Positions 11,931 through 22,052 of a DNA stretch of 64,000 nucleotides are shown here, piece after piece. The position numbers were made by a program, and so were the translations under genes. The stretch is taken from positions 99,047,364-99,111,363 of the forward strand of contig NC_092862.1 in the NCBI RefSeq assembly GCF_032062135.1. The letters are read 5' to 3'. The stretch is from Pyxicephalus adspersus. Lineage: Eukaryota > Chordata > Amphibia > Anura > Pyxicephalidae. The notes below the pieces were generated by a model, which was not told the DNA's origin, ran no database searches, and saw only the letters and a list, made by a program, of their open reading frames with translations. Within the stretch, counting starts at the first letter, position 1, and every line of letters begins with the position of its first letter.

Positions 11931-13008
11931 TATTTATACAGGGGGATCAGTAAGGGTCATGGTGTAACCAGCAAGTTCTAAAAAGGTCAAACTAGAATGA
12001 TAAGAGAGTGGTGCGACAGGATAGGCAGAAGTAGTGTTAGATTTCACTAGCCAAAATGTTAAGGAGAATTGAAGCTATGGATCATGGAAAGGCTTGGGTA
12101 GGAGTTCAAAAAGGTCAAATAACCAAGGTCCACAATAAGAGCATTCTAAAAACATGACATTTAATGGTAAAATGTAGAAAGCACTATTTTGGGCAACCAG
12201 ATAGTCTTTTACACATCACTCTTTTAAAGTACTTACTTGTATGATGAGCTACTGCCTCATAATTTCTTGTTTAGCTACATGCAAAAATGAACAGGTATAT
12301 CAATAAAATCAAAAAATATACTCTTAATATGGGGTCAAGGTCACTTGCTATCAAGATTATAAATTTTATGTGCTACCTATTTATTCTCGAAGACTATTTA
12401 TAAAAGATTGAATCTAAGACTTACTCAAAATTCACTTTACATGAATCTGCAAACCATTTATTTGAGGGGCATTAATATGAAGTATTGAATGGGACATTCA
12501 ATAAACATTAACTGTAATGTATCTTCCTCAAGTATATCTTTTGAATTACCATCATTGATTAGCCTACACTGAATGCTTGGTGATTGTCAGATTTACTGCT
12601 TTAATTTACCCCCAAGTCACAAATATTATTTGTAATAATTATTTTCTTCCAACCCTGCCAATACTTGAATTTTAGAATTATTTATTAATAAATAGTGCCA
12701 TTTATAAATTTTCATAAAAACAACATGGGGAATGTTGCTAAATCTACATTTACCATTTATTTACCAAAGGTTTACCCCTTATCTTGATTTACTAAAGTGT
12801 TTGCCAATCAGCTTCATTTGTTGATCCCTAATGCATAACTAACAAAGAAATGTTTCAGTGCACAATGACACATAGTAATGCACTGCTGTGCTCTGAAGTT
12901 CTGCACTGAAATAAATAGAACATGTCCAATTTTTTGACAAGTCTGCTGTGTTGTCATTTATTTGCTACTGGGGTGTTATCAGCAGGACAGAGATATTAAA
13001 TGGTCAAT
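11931..13008. other. Non-coding AT-rich DNA
   Basis: Nothing recognised. Confidence 0.55.
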
Positions 13009-13090
13009 TAAATGTCAATGGTCAAATGTCAAATGTCAAATGGTCAAATGGTCAAATGTCAAATGGTCAATTAAATGGGTAAATAGGTAA
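13009..13090. repeat. Short minisatellite, TCAAATG(G) units
   Basis: About ten imperfect copies of 'TCAAATG' or 'TCAAATGG' run in tandem, ending in 'TCAATTAAATGGG'. The same 'GGTCAATTAAATG' also opens the array, which suggests expansion by slippage or unequal exchange. Confidence 0.85.
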
Positions 13091-13533
13091 ATGAATATAA
13101 TATTTGCTGAAACAAAAGCCATTGTGCCAGTCACAGAAGAATGAAGTCCCTCCATAGAAGTATTCCTTACACTTTAAAGTGTACTGAAAATAAGGTGAGC
13201 TAAATAATGAAATGAAATTTCATCAAAGCACATCAAGAAATTTTTAAACATTATGGTAAATTCAAGCTTTGTTTGGGCTTTTCACTTTTTGTCAGTATGG
13301 TAATACACTGTAAAAGAAAGCAAAAGAAAACAACTCTACCGATAATATCTTTTCCTCAGGAAATTTACATAGTGACAAGCAAATCACGCCTAAGTTGTCC
13401 TAAAAACTCATAATGTTCCAAAATCTATAGATGAATTTGAGAACACATAACCAGGAAAATGAATAGTTATTAACAATGATGTCACATGCACATTTTTCTG
13501 ATGCTCCTTTTTGTCTTTTCAATATTTGACACA

Positions 13534-13759
13534 TCAGGCCTGATTTAATAAAGCTCTCCAAGCGTGGAGAGAATACACTTTCCTCAGTGAACCTGGGTCA
13601 TCCAGCAAACCTTGAATGGGTCTGGTCCAGGATTGAAAGCATTTGCTAACAAATATCAAATTACTTTTAAGAAATCCATTTCAGGTTTGCTGAATCACCC
13701 AGGTTCACTGATGAAAGTGTATCCCCTCCAGCCTTGTTATTTTTTATTAAATAGGGCCT
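13534..13759. mobile_element. Palindromic MITE, near complete
   Basis: It starts 'AGGCCTGATTTAATAAAGC' and ends with a damaged reverse of that end ('TTTTATTAAATAGGGCCT'). The arms 'CTGGGTCATCCAGCAAACC' and 'GGTTTGCTGAATCACCCAG' fold on each other, as do 'GTGGAGAGAATACACTTTC' and 'GAAAGTGTATCCCCTCCA'. The centre reads 'CTGGTCCAGGATTGAAAGC'. It is the clearest copy of this family in the window and can be used as a local reference. Confidence 0.75.
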
Positions 13760-13941
13760 ATTGACTTCCATACTGTAATGTTTATTGGTGGGCTACTTTT
13801 CAGTCTGGATTAGCTCTGTTTTAATACATTTTGTATAAAAGTTTTTGATAGCATAGGGAAGGGTAGAACCTGGTATAAAGATATACAACTTCCTCTATCC
13901 AGATTACCAAAAGGCCACATCCCCAATTTCATTGAAACATC

Positions 13942-14546
13942 GAAGAAAAACATGCATTTTTTGGGACTTTTTAGGCCAGTTCTAAATCCAGAATAAAATT
14001 ACTGGCATTATTGAGAGGTACTGGGCACAACAACATCAGTGGTATCTCCTCTTGTTCCAAGCTCCAACACAGGATTTTTTTCAGTTTTCCTTGCATTGTG
14101 GTTCCTTCAGGCCCCTCTTTCAAGGAAGACAGGCTTTGTGAACCTTCCTTCATCTTCCTTTTTCTCTGGGGGGGCCTTACTTGGATATATGTGATCTTCA
14201 AATGTTGATAAGAGTTTAGTGGAGCCGCCCTGCATTTTGCTGTCCTCTTATTTGCTCAATCTTTTTAGTACCATTATGATAAAGAGATGTTTGGACTGAT
14301 TATTCATTATTATGCCGCATCATTATATCCTGAAACTGTCCTGAAGAAGCGGATCTTGTTTTCCGCGAAACGCGTAAACAATCTGTAAACCATTTCTTGG
14401 TGTTTTGCACAGGAGATATTGTCTACTTTACATTTTTTATATGTTTAAAGAATGTTGATCTTTGCTTCATATTAAAATAAAGGTTTTAATGGAAAATATT
14501 TTATTCTAGATTTTGAACTGACCTAAAAAGTGCATGTTTTTCCTTG
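13942..14546. mobile_element. Inverted-repeat unit of about 600 bp
   Basis: The left arm (13942-13999) and the reverse of the right arm (14497-14546) align over about 50 bases: both contain 'GAAAAACATGCA', then 'CTTTTTAGG', 'CAGTTC' and 'AGAATAAAAT'. The left arm has an 11-base insertion. The interior holds the hammerhead-like motif at 14341. Penelope-like elements carry such motifs and can be flanked by inverted terminal segments, so one reading is a remnant of that type. No reverse transcriptase is visible, so a MITE is equally possible. Confidence 0.55.
14341..14376 (+). ncRNA. Hammerhead-ribozyme-like motif
   Basis: The sequence reads CTGAAGA, a stem GCGGA/TCCGC (14349-14353 with 14362-14366), then GAAA and CGCGTA. 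This matches the order CUGANGA, stem II, GAAA, short stem III with UH. One extra A (14348) separates the core from stem II. The sequences that should form stem I pair poorly. It is best read as a diverged or inactive hammerhead-like relic of a retroelement. Confidence 0.35.
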
Positions 14547-15062
14547 ACATTTCTAAGGGTAAAGCCTGTATAAGGCGTTTGTTGCGGTCCTTGTCCTTGC
14601 AGGGCAGATTCACCCTCTTCATTTGTCTTTTTTATCAATGATACTGTACCAATAGAGAAATCCAATGTCTAAGGGCTGAACCCAAATTGTTATCACTCCA
14701 CCCGCAGATTATCTGTCCAGGAGCCTGCAGCATCCTCAGCTTCAGTTTATAAATAATTAAAATTTTCTATTATATTTTTTTCTTATGCTTTAATATATTT
14801 TATTCATAATTATACAATTATTTAAAGTTATATTATATTTGTATTCTAATAGCTTTTTTACAGTGTGTACTGAGTTTAGAATGTCCATCACTAGTTCTGT
14901 ATTAGTTGGATGCTTCTTTCTATAAAAATAATCCAAGCTCATGTAATATTTTAAATCTACATAACTAAAATATGTAAAATCAGTACTTTACAACATCAGC
15001 ACATTTGTAGAGCAAGTCTATTTGGCATATTTCAAAGTTAAACTTGGTTTTAGGATAAGTCT
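14547..15062. other. Non-coding DNA
   Basis: Nothing recognised before the transposase-like element. Confidence 0.5.
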
Positions 15063-15067
15063 CAGGG

Positions 15068-15561
15068 CCCTCATAAGGTGCGCAAACAGTGTGTTGAGGG
15101 TTTATGGATGTGGACAAAGAGAACACGTTATAAGATGCCATTTGGTATACCTATAGTTTGGCAAGAGCCAGGAGATCATTTCAGTGACTGTTATTATATA
15201 GACATGTGCTATAAGACATGTGCTTTTGTATAGTGAAAACTTTAGGTTATAACAAGAAAAATAAATGTAACATCCCACTGCCGGTTTTCGGTACACTACC
15301 CTCTCTTGAAAAACATATTTATGGTGAATAACTAGATGTCAACAATGATGAAGAGTTTGAAATTGAAGAGGACTCTGTTGGTAAGGGATTTGATCAGCAT
15401 GAGTTGAGTGATTTGGGGCTATCAAAGAAGGCTTCAGAACTCCTAGCATCAAGACTGCGTGAGGAAAACCTACTTGAAAAAGGAATGAAGGTATCATACA
15501 TTCGAACCAGAGAAATTGCATTTCTGCAGTACTATAGAACTGACAGTGGTTTTGTGTAACA
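15068..15561 (+). pseudogene. N-terminal part of transposase-like protein, broken
   Basis: Translated fragments match the N-terminal half of copy B (32558-32112 and 31631-31383): 'KQCVEGL.MWTK', 'KMPFGI', 'WQEPGDHFSDCY', 'GYNKKNKCN', 'LPVFGTLPSLEKH' and 'DEEFEIEEDS'. The first Cys-rich segment seen in copy B lies upstream and is missing or unreadable here. Frameshifts and stops (for example after FGTLPSLEKHIYGE, and just before the long frame at about 15557) separate it from the downstream ORF. The element is therefore not intact even though the C-terminal frame is open. Confidence 0.7.
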
Positions 15562-15562
15562 A

Positions 15563-16495
15563 ATGTCATACCATACCATACCTGTTTTAATGGAGGAATT
15601 GGGAATTCCAATATATACCTCAACTAAATGGCGACTATTCATCGATAGCTCAAAGCAGAGCTTAAAGTGTGTCCTCCTTCACAATGGCAATATATTTGGG
15701 TCAGTCCCAATTGGCCATTTAGTTTCTCTATGTGAAGAATATGCAGACATAAGGAGAGTCATTGAGTTGTTGCAATATCACAAACACAATTGGGTCATCT
15801 GTGTTGACCTTAAAATGGTATGCTTCCTTCTTGGTAAGCAACGTGGATACACCAAGTATCTCTGTTATCTGTGCATGTGGGACAGCAGAGCTTGTGAGAG
15901 GCATTGGGTGGAAAGGAATTGGCCTCCAAAATCTGCCCTAAAACCAGGTGGTCCAAACATTCTACATGAGACACTTGTTGATAGAAAGAATATTATATTC
16001 CTGCCTCTGCACATGAAACTGGGTCTGATGAAGCAGTTTGTTAAAGCTTTGCCAACTGAAGGAGACTGTTTAAAGTACCTTGTTTTGCCATTTCCTAGCC
16101 TGTCATTTGAAAAAATAATGGCCGTTGTGTTTGATGGTCCACAGATTTGGCAGCTCATCAAATATGAACATTTCATTAGGACAATGTCAGAAGAGGAAAA
16201 GAATGCTTGGTTAGCATTCAGAGCCATTGTCAAGGACTTTCTTGGAAACACAAGAGCACCTAATTACACAGAAATAGTCCAGAAACTCTTGGAGAGCTAC
16301 AAAATGCTTGGTTACAATATGAGCATCAAGGTGCATTTTCTGCATAGCCATCTTTCTAACTTCCCGGAAAACCTTGGTGCAGTCAGTGATGAGCAAGGTG
16401 AACGATTCCACCAAGATTTGAAGGTCATGGAAGGATGGTATCAGGGTATATGGGATGTACATATGATGGCTGACAATCTGACGGGTTTGTCCTAA
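15563..16495 (+). CDS. Transposase-like protein, C-terminal 310 residues
   Basis: This is the longest open frame in the window. I recognise the family from repetitive predicted proteins of arthropods and cnidarians, but I do not know an accepted name for it. Visible marks are 'FIDSS' (Asp28), 'WVICVDLK' (Asp82), a 'C-x2-C-x-WDSR' knuckle (Cys101, Cys104), 'LHMKLGLMKQFVKAL', 'VFDGPQIWQL', 'NMSIKVHFLHSHL' and 'DEQGERFHQD' (Glu277, Glu280). The spaced Asp/Asp/Glu residues fit a DDE/RNase-H-like transposase, which is inference. The family's last motif, around MMADYCW, is altered here to MMADN. The start Met is simply the first after a stop; the true protein began upstream. It was probably never a host gene and is likely inactive. 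Confidence 0.7.
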   Translation: MSYHTIPVLMEELGIPIYTSTKWRLFIDSSKQSLKCVLLHNGNIFGSVPIGHLVSLCEEYADIRRVIELLQYHKHNWVICVDLKMVCFLLGKQRGYTKYLCYLCMWDSRACERHWVERNWPPKSALKPGGPNILHETLVDRKNIIFLPLHMKLGLMKQFVKALPTEGDCLKYLVLPFPSLSFEKIMAVVFDGPQIWQLIKYEHFIRTMSEEEKNAWLAFRAIVKDFLGNTRAPNYTEIVQKLLESYKMLGYNMSIKVHFLHSHLSNFPENLGAVSDEQGERFHQDLKVMEGWYQGIWDVHMMADNLTGLS

Positions 16496-16740
16496 CACTG
16501 AACACTCCAGGAAAAGCTATTAGCGTAAATTTTTACCTTAACTGCTTACCTGATTAATTTTCAAACGTTTACTGTAAAAAATATGCCATAGAGGAACAAT
16601 AAATCCTTTGTATGAACAAAAGAAATTTAAAGTTATTATTTCATTAATTTTTTATTGTATGTAAAATGTGTATGTTTTTTGACAAAAATGGAGGGTACCC
16701 TGTATTGTAAAAACTGGATGTGATAGCAAAAAACTTTGAT

Positions 16741-17858
16741 CACCACCCACGAATTGGTAAAAAAAGTGTAAGATCTAACTCAACAAAAATGCGTTCCCCA
16801 GTGTAATTCCCTCCATAATAGAATGAAGCTGGATTTTCCCTGATAGATGTACTTACAATACTCTTAGTGGTTTCCATATAATCATACTTTGTTCTGTACC
16901 CACTAGTGAGGGCTTTTGTAATACTTCCTATGAAGAAACAGGCATAATAGCACATTAAATTACTGGGAAAGTTACTGAACACAGTACTTTGGTTGTCATG
17001 GCTTCAGAGTCTTTATTCGCAATTTTTTCTAATGAGTCAATTATTTTTCTCAAAAAAAGTATTGTTGATTGATTGGGAATCATTGATGATATTCCGTATG
17101 CTTTCCTTGGCAGAATAGATTTCCTCAAGCACATGCAAAAAAAACAACAAAAAAACAGACTAAATGCAGACTAAAAGAGAAAAAAATATGTGGGTACACT
17201 TAGGATTCAAACTTTTCTTTTCTTCACGCTAGCCACAAAAAAATTAGTTCATGGAATCTTTGATTGCTACCAGTGATGATTATGAAAGGCTAACTAACAA
17301 CAATATTCTAATCAGCAATTCAAAAAAACTGAGGCACTTCTAGTATTAAAATCATCCAAACCTTTTGGGCAATTTGATTCAAAAGGCTTAAAATTAGTCT
17401 GAAATAGCAAAACTGCTCTGTTAGCAACAAGAATGACAAAGTGGTCTGTGCCCAGCCTAGATCAGCATGTAGCATGTAAAATATTTGAAGTAAATTCCTA
17501 AATAATAATTTCAAAATCCCAACTTTGTACCCAATACACATATTTTTTACCTTGGTATTTTTGATATTTCCTGAAATAATGGTAATGGGCGCAACAGAAT
17601 ATTTCATTGGCATTTGCCTTTAGTTTTGTGCAGCTTCCTTTTAACATGAGTGGGGGCCAAGTTTTGATGTCAACTGTTTTTGGGTTCAAGTCTGTCCACA
17701 GACCAACAGTCAGAGGCCAGTCAGTGCTTTAGATTGGTGGTGATGTAATGGTATCAAGTACATTTTCTTGGCCTACTTTTAGCCCCTTAGTACCAACTGA
17801 ACATAATATACATGCCACACCCTACGTTACTATTGTTTTGTCATTGCCATCCTCCAAT
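16741..17858. other. Non-coding DNA between element and LTR
   Basis: No gene is supported. The minus-strand frame at 16740-16982 (80 codons) has no known motif. A-rich tracts lie near 17139-17158. Confidence 0.5.
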
Positions 17859-18491
17859 TGTCACACTTACCACCTGCCTTCCTTGCTAAAGCGCAGGCAT
17901 CTCTCTCCTGCGCATGCTTGCAGTTCTAACTCTGGGTGTGTCTCAGACACTGCACTTCACATTCCTGCAACATATCTCCACTAGTGCCGAGCCCCTACTT
18001 TGCTGAAACATGTTCACCTGTAGTGTTTCCTCTGTCCAGCTTCTTTGTCAACCCCTTGTCTGTTGTTTCCAGCCTATTCCCTTGTGCTGTTCCAGTGTTG
18101 CTCTCTGTCTGTGGTTCTTCCTGTGTCTTCCAGTGTCTCCTGTGTTCTCTGTGTCTACAGTGCCGTTGTGTTACTTGTGTCTATTACCTGGATCCCTGGT
18201 ATTTGACCCTGACTTGTGACCTGACCTCACATGCTTGCTGCCTGCCTTATCCCTGGCCTTCCTTGACATTTCGTCTGCCTTGTGATTTGGTACAGTGTAT
18301 CTTCCTACCCACCCTGGTGTGCCCAAGGACTGCAACCTGGCGGTAACCGCATTGCGACATCCTCACCACTAGAGGCTCTGGAGAAGACCTGGTTGCCGCT
18401 TAGATTCTGTGCCTTGGCCCTTGTCAGGGCTAACACCACTTTTGTGCAAGCCGTAGTCCCCCCTAGTGGCCTTGTCTCCCCAAGCGTGACA
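17859..18491 (+). mobile_element. Solo LTR, Gypsy-like
   Basis: The borders are TGTCACACTT and AAGCGTGACA, an inverted TGTCAC...GTGACA pair typical of LTRs. The flanking bases CCAAT and CTAAT match at 4 of 5, consistent with a 5-bp target duplication. The inside is rich in CTGTGT and CCTTG words, as in other Gypsy LTRs here. The end region ('CAGAATCTAAGC' and 'CTCCAGAGCCTCTAG' in reverse) is shared with 1470-1620 and 45440-45690. No internal region adjoins, so it is a solo LTR. Open frames within it are chance. Confidence 0.7.
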
Positions 18492-18592
18492 CTAATAATT
18501 GCAATATATCTTCTACTGAACATTTTCATTAAAAACATGCCAATTTATGAAGTTTAAATAATTAAAAATTGGTTTCTTGAAGATGACTTTAC

Positions 18593-18800
18593 CTAAATAG
18601 CCCCCAGTCACCAAATCTCAATCTAACAGAGCACCTTTGGAATGTGGTAAAATGGGAGATTTGCATCATAGATGTACAACTGAGAAATATGCAGCAACTT
18701 TGTGATCTTATCATGTTGAATCTATTCTATTAAGAATTACAGCAGTTCTTAAGGCAAAAGGTGATTCAACTCAGTACTAGCAAATAATGATAAAGTAGCC
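18593..18800 (+). pseudogene. Tc1/mariner transposase C-terminal relic
   Basis: The DNA 'CCCCCAGTCACCAAATCTCA' followed by ATCTAACAGAGCACCTTTGGAATGTGG is the diverged coding sequence for the conserved PPQSPDLNPIEHLWDV block of Tc1/mariner transposases, which holds the third catalytic acid's neighbourhood. Further on, 'GCAGTTCTTAAGGCAAAAGG' and GATTCAACTCAGTACTAGCAA encode the terminal 'AVLKAKG...TxY-stop'. The 3' terminal repeat is degraded at about 18785-18810. Stops and a deletion of about 50 bp in the middle show it is dead. Confidence 0.75.
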
Positions 18801-19194
18801 ATAGAGTGTATAATGTATACAGGAACTAGAATAGCACCTGGTTGTGCTATTTCTACCTCCTTCCCTCTTTTTTGGCAAATAAAGCCATGTATTACACCTT
18901 GTGACTAAAAGTGAGCCAAGGGATAAGAAAAATGGTTGAGTACCCAAGAAACATCATTGCTTTAAGATATTAAGGTCAGTTAGTCTGGAGAATTTCCTGA
19001 ACTTTGATTTTAACTCAAATGTAATGAAATTAGATCTCATGCCACCCCAGGTAATAAAGACAAGAAGTTACCTCTGTTCATTAGAATTATCTCAGAAACT
19101 GCAAAATACCTACAGAGTTGTTAACACAGATTAGAGCCCATATTAATGATTCACAGAGTTCTAGTAGGCCTTCGTGATTAATGGTTGCAAAGAA
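18801..19194. other. Non-coding DNA
   Basis: Nothing recognised between the Tc1 relic and the MITE. Confidence 0.5.
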
Positions 19195-19202
19195 GTCACT
19201 AC

Positions 19203-19519
19203 TAGGGATGATCGAGAATGCCTTTGACCTTGTGACCGTGATGATTCTCAAGGCTGCGTTCATTGATGAGCCGCGGTACTCACGGTACTCTGTGTTTTTG
19301 GATAGAGAATATCTATCCAAGAACACATACTTCAGGGCTGCAAGAGCAATCAGGGGAGTTCTGTGAGCTCCGCTCCCCTGATTGCTCTTGTAGGTCCCGC
19401 AAAAAATTCAATCTCGGTGGCAGAATTTACACAGGCTGTCCTCGCTTACATGTTTGGTAAGGGAGAACGACCTGATTCGCCGTGAGTTTAAATTTTAATA
19501 TTTTGCTCACTCATCCCTA
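19203..19519. mobile_element. hAT-type MITE, complete (317 bp)
   Basis: The ends are TAGGGATGATCGAGAATGCC and, in reverse, TAGGGATGAGTGAGC. The flanks GTCACTAC (19195-19202) and GTCACTAT (19520-19527) match at 7 of 8, the 8-bp duplication expected of hAT transposition. The interior carries 'GCAAGAGCAATCAGGGGAG' paired with 'CTCCCCTGATTGCTCTTG', a long hairpin also present in the element at 41483. It has no coding capacity, so it depended on an autonomous hAT relative. Confidence 0.85.
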
Positions 19520-19854
19520 GTCACTATTGTGGAAGAACAAGAAGAAGAAGAGAATGGACATTAGACTAGTGGAAATATGTACTTGGTCTGAGTTCATATT
19601 TGAGATTTTTGGTTCAACCTGTCATGTCTTTGTAAGTTGCAAAAGGGATAAGCAGATGGCTTCTATGTGTATGGTTCCCACCATGAAGCATAGGCAATGT
19701 GGTGGTTTGCTGGTGACACCATTGGTAATTTATTCAAAATTTAGGCACATTAAACCAGCATGGCTACTACAGTATTCTGCAGCAACATGCCATCCCATCT
19801 GGTTTATGCTAACTTGGGTCATCATTTTTTTTCAAAAAGGCAATGATCTACAGG

Positions 19855-20115
19855 ATATGTAAGGGCTATCTGACCAAAAAGATAGTGGTAGAGTGCACCA
19901 AACTGAGGTGGTTTGGAATTAGTTGGATCTCAAAGTAAAAGCAAAGTGCTCAACATCTCTAGGAACTTCTTCAGGACAGTTAGAAAACCATTCCAGGTGA
20001 CTACCTTATAAAGCTAATTCAGAAAATGCCAGAAACGTGCAGTTGTCATAAAAGCAAAATGTGGCATTTTTTAACAAATCTAAAATATTATACAGATTTA
20101 GGTTAGTTTAACACT
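19855..20115 (+). pseudogene. Second Tc1/mariner transposase relic
   Basis: The DNA 'GACCAAAAAGATAGTGGTAG', 'GGTGGTTTGGAATTAGTTGG', 'AAAGTGCTCAACATCTCTAG', 'CATTCCAGGTGACTACCTTA' and 'GTCATAAAAGCAAAATGTGG' follows in order the 3' coding end of a different Tc1 lineage from the one at 18593. It retains the WFG-x-SWxxL and AxVIKAKxG-like spacing, but a deletion has removed the DLNPIE segment between the first two blocks. It is riddled with frame changes. Confidence 0.7.
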
Positions 20116-21998
20116 TTTTCATATATACTATATGAAGTGTATTTTGGTAATTAGCTACAAAATATTAAAAAATATTATTTAGATAAACACTTTCTCGAGT
20201 CTAGTTGTGATTGCTCGTGCATATGTTCTTTACTCTTTAGGAATAGTAAAGTGTTGCCAAGTAAGCATTAACTTTTTGCATAATTCTTGTGAACTTATGT
20301 GCACTTAACAAGTTATTTGCTCATTATTTCTGATTATATACATCTCTATATAAGTTTAACAGATATTCTTTAGCATGCCTTAGTTCTAACCCTTGCGGCA
20401 TACTTAAAATAGAAGAATTCCAAGAGCTAATTAGCTGATAAGAAGTCTGGTTGTTTAATAAAGATGATTCTATTCTACAATAAATTATCTTCAATATTTC
20501 TACAGTTGCTTTGTAGGTTTAATACATTATCAGCAAACGAGCTATATTAAGATTCAAAATGCGATTAAAACATATTTTATTTCCATTTACTAGGTCCTAC
20601 ACTTTAAGTGTGAATAAATGTACAAAACTGCCCATGGAAGCATCTATAGATAACTACCTAGGTTTATTTGCCGTTTCAATTTATTGAGAGTCAAACAATA
20701 TGAGAAACAAAATTTTGCAAATAATCATACCAACAATACCAACATTTTATCACTTTTGAAAATATGTTGGCATTTGTACCCAAATATTGCAAAATCAGAC
20801 TAAATGGTTTTAGCATCATTCTGTCCATTTCTTGTAAGCCCAGAACTTCATGAACACTAGGTTAAGTTCTCTTTACCTCAACTAAATTAAACTCTCTTTG
20901 CTAGGTGTTGTTTTCTTTTTAGTTAGGCAGTCCTCCAAGCAAGTGCAAGGAGTCACAGCTCTTTACTAGTAGTATATAAGGCATGTCTGACCTAGCTCCC
21001 AAACACAAGAAATATGCCTTTTGTTTCTGGGCTTTGGTTGTGAATACTATGCTCTTTCTGGTGGGAGGGGGTAAAAGAGGTGGTAAGGGGTCATAGTTTC
21101 CACTAGAATGTGTTATGCCTCTAAGGATCAAAGAGAGAAGTTGGGAAAGGAATAGAGGAATAATATGTAAAATGCTCCAAAGTCCAGCAAGAAAATTTTT
21201 AGAGAAAATTTTATGGGGATTCTCCTTTCCTTTCCTGTTTTAGGACACCACAGGAAATGATGGGAAATCTCTCTAAAATATAAAAAAAGTTTATCCCAGA
21301 AAGTTGTTTCTGAATCCAATTCCCTGACCGAAACTGTAGGTCTCTGTAATGACTGTTCCCCTTAGGGTTTGAGGCTGCTTGGTGTTGGGAGCAAAAAGAC
21401 CAATATTACAAGTGTGTGATAGATATACTAAGCATTTCTTTCTAAATTCAAAAAAGGGAGAAGAAAATATTTCAATTGCTCTTGCAACCTTATTTGAAAT
21501 AGTTCCAGATATCCATTCCATTTAGCTTAAATTTGGTCTCTCATTTGCCCATACTGGTCAAAGCAATGTCATTTTTATGCATTTCCTGCAGCTCTAAACA
21601 CTAGTGGAGTTTGTAATTCTCATATGTCTGGATGAAAAATTCCCAGAATTTATGGATGTACTATTCCAAGTGTTTCTGAGTGATAGGAGAAAAAAAAAAA
21701 CTCTTGATGTCTCTCTTTCAGCACTTAGTATATTTTAACTTTCAATCATTTATACCCAAATCTGGGTATGCCAGTTAACATCCACCCCCCAGTGAACACC
21801 CTCACAGAAGTAAAAAATATACTAGGTTTTTTTAAAGTTTTGTTGGCCAAACCCAATAAAAGTACTTTTTATTCTGTTCTTTTGTACAGTGGTGAGCTGA
21901 GTCGTTCATTAGGCGACTTAAGTCGGACTTAAAACTAAGTCTCACAACTGTACTGTACTACTGAACAAATAAATGTTATTACAGATACATCCCAAAGT
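20116..21998. other. Gene-free interval
   Basis: No supported gene. The region 20920-21540 is somewhat less AT-rich and carries three overlapping minus-strand frames of 63-76 codons without known motifs. Confidence 0.5.
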
Positions 21999-22052
21999 GG
22001 TTGAACTTGATGGACTTGCATCTTTTGTTCAACCTGACTAATTGTGTAACTA
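21999..22052 (+). mobile_element. LINE 3' terminal fragment
   Basis: The sequence 'GGTTGAACTTGATGGACTTG' followed by CATCTTTTGTTCAACCTGACTAATTGTGTAACTA is the same 3' UTR end seen in reverse at 11439-11510. Its GGTTGAA/TTCAACC pair forms a hairpin. It ends in a short TGTAACTA repeat, as CR1/L2 tails do. Confidence 0.65.

Larger units (their letters stand above)
15063..16740 (+). mobile_element. Unclassified DNA-transposon-like element, copy A
   Basis: The span covers a broken 5' coding part (about 15068-15560), the long open frame (15563-16495) and a 3' non-coding tail. The tail matches copy B in reverse up to 'GGATGTGATAGCAAAAA' (about 16715-16737). Comparing the two copies defines the shared unit. 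I could not identify terminal inverted repeats or a target duplication, so both outer borders are approximate. Confidence 0.6.

Noticed and set aside
16740..16982. An 80-codon minus-strand frame next to transposon copy A
   Set aside because: It looked somewhat protein-like, but it has no motif and no partner frame, and it begins right at the element's 3' border.
17748..18557. Several Cys/Pro/Leu-rich frames of 78-136 codons
   Set aside because: They fall inside the solo LTR, whose CTGTGT/CCTTG-rich sequence is open in several frames by chance.
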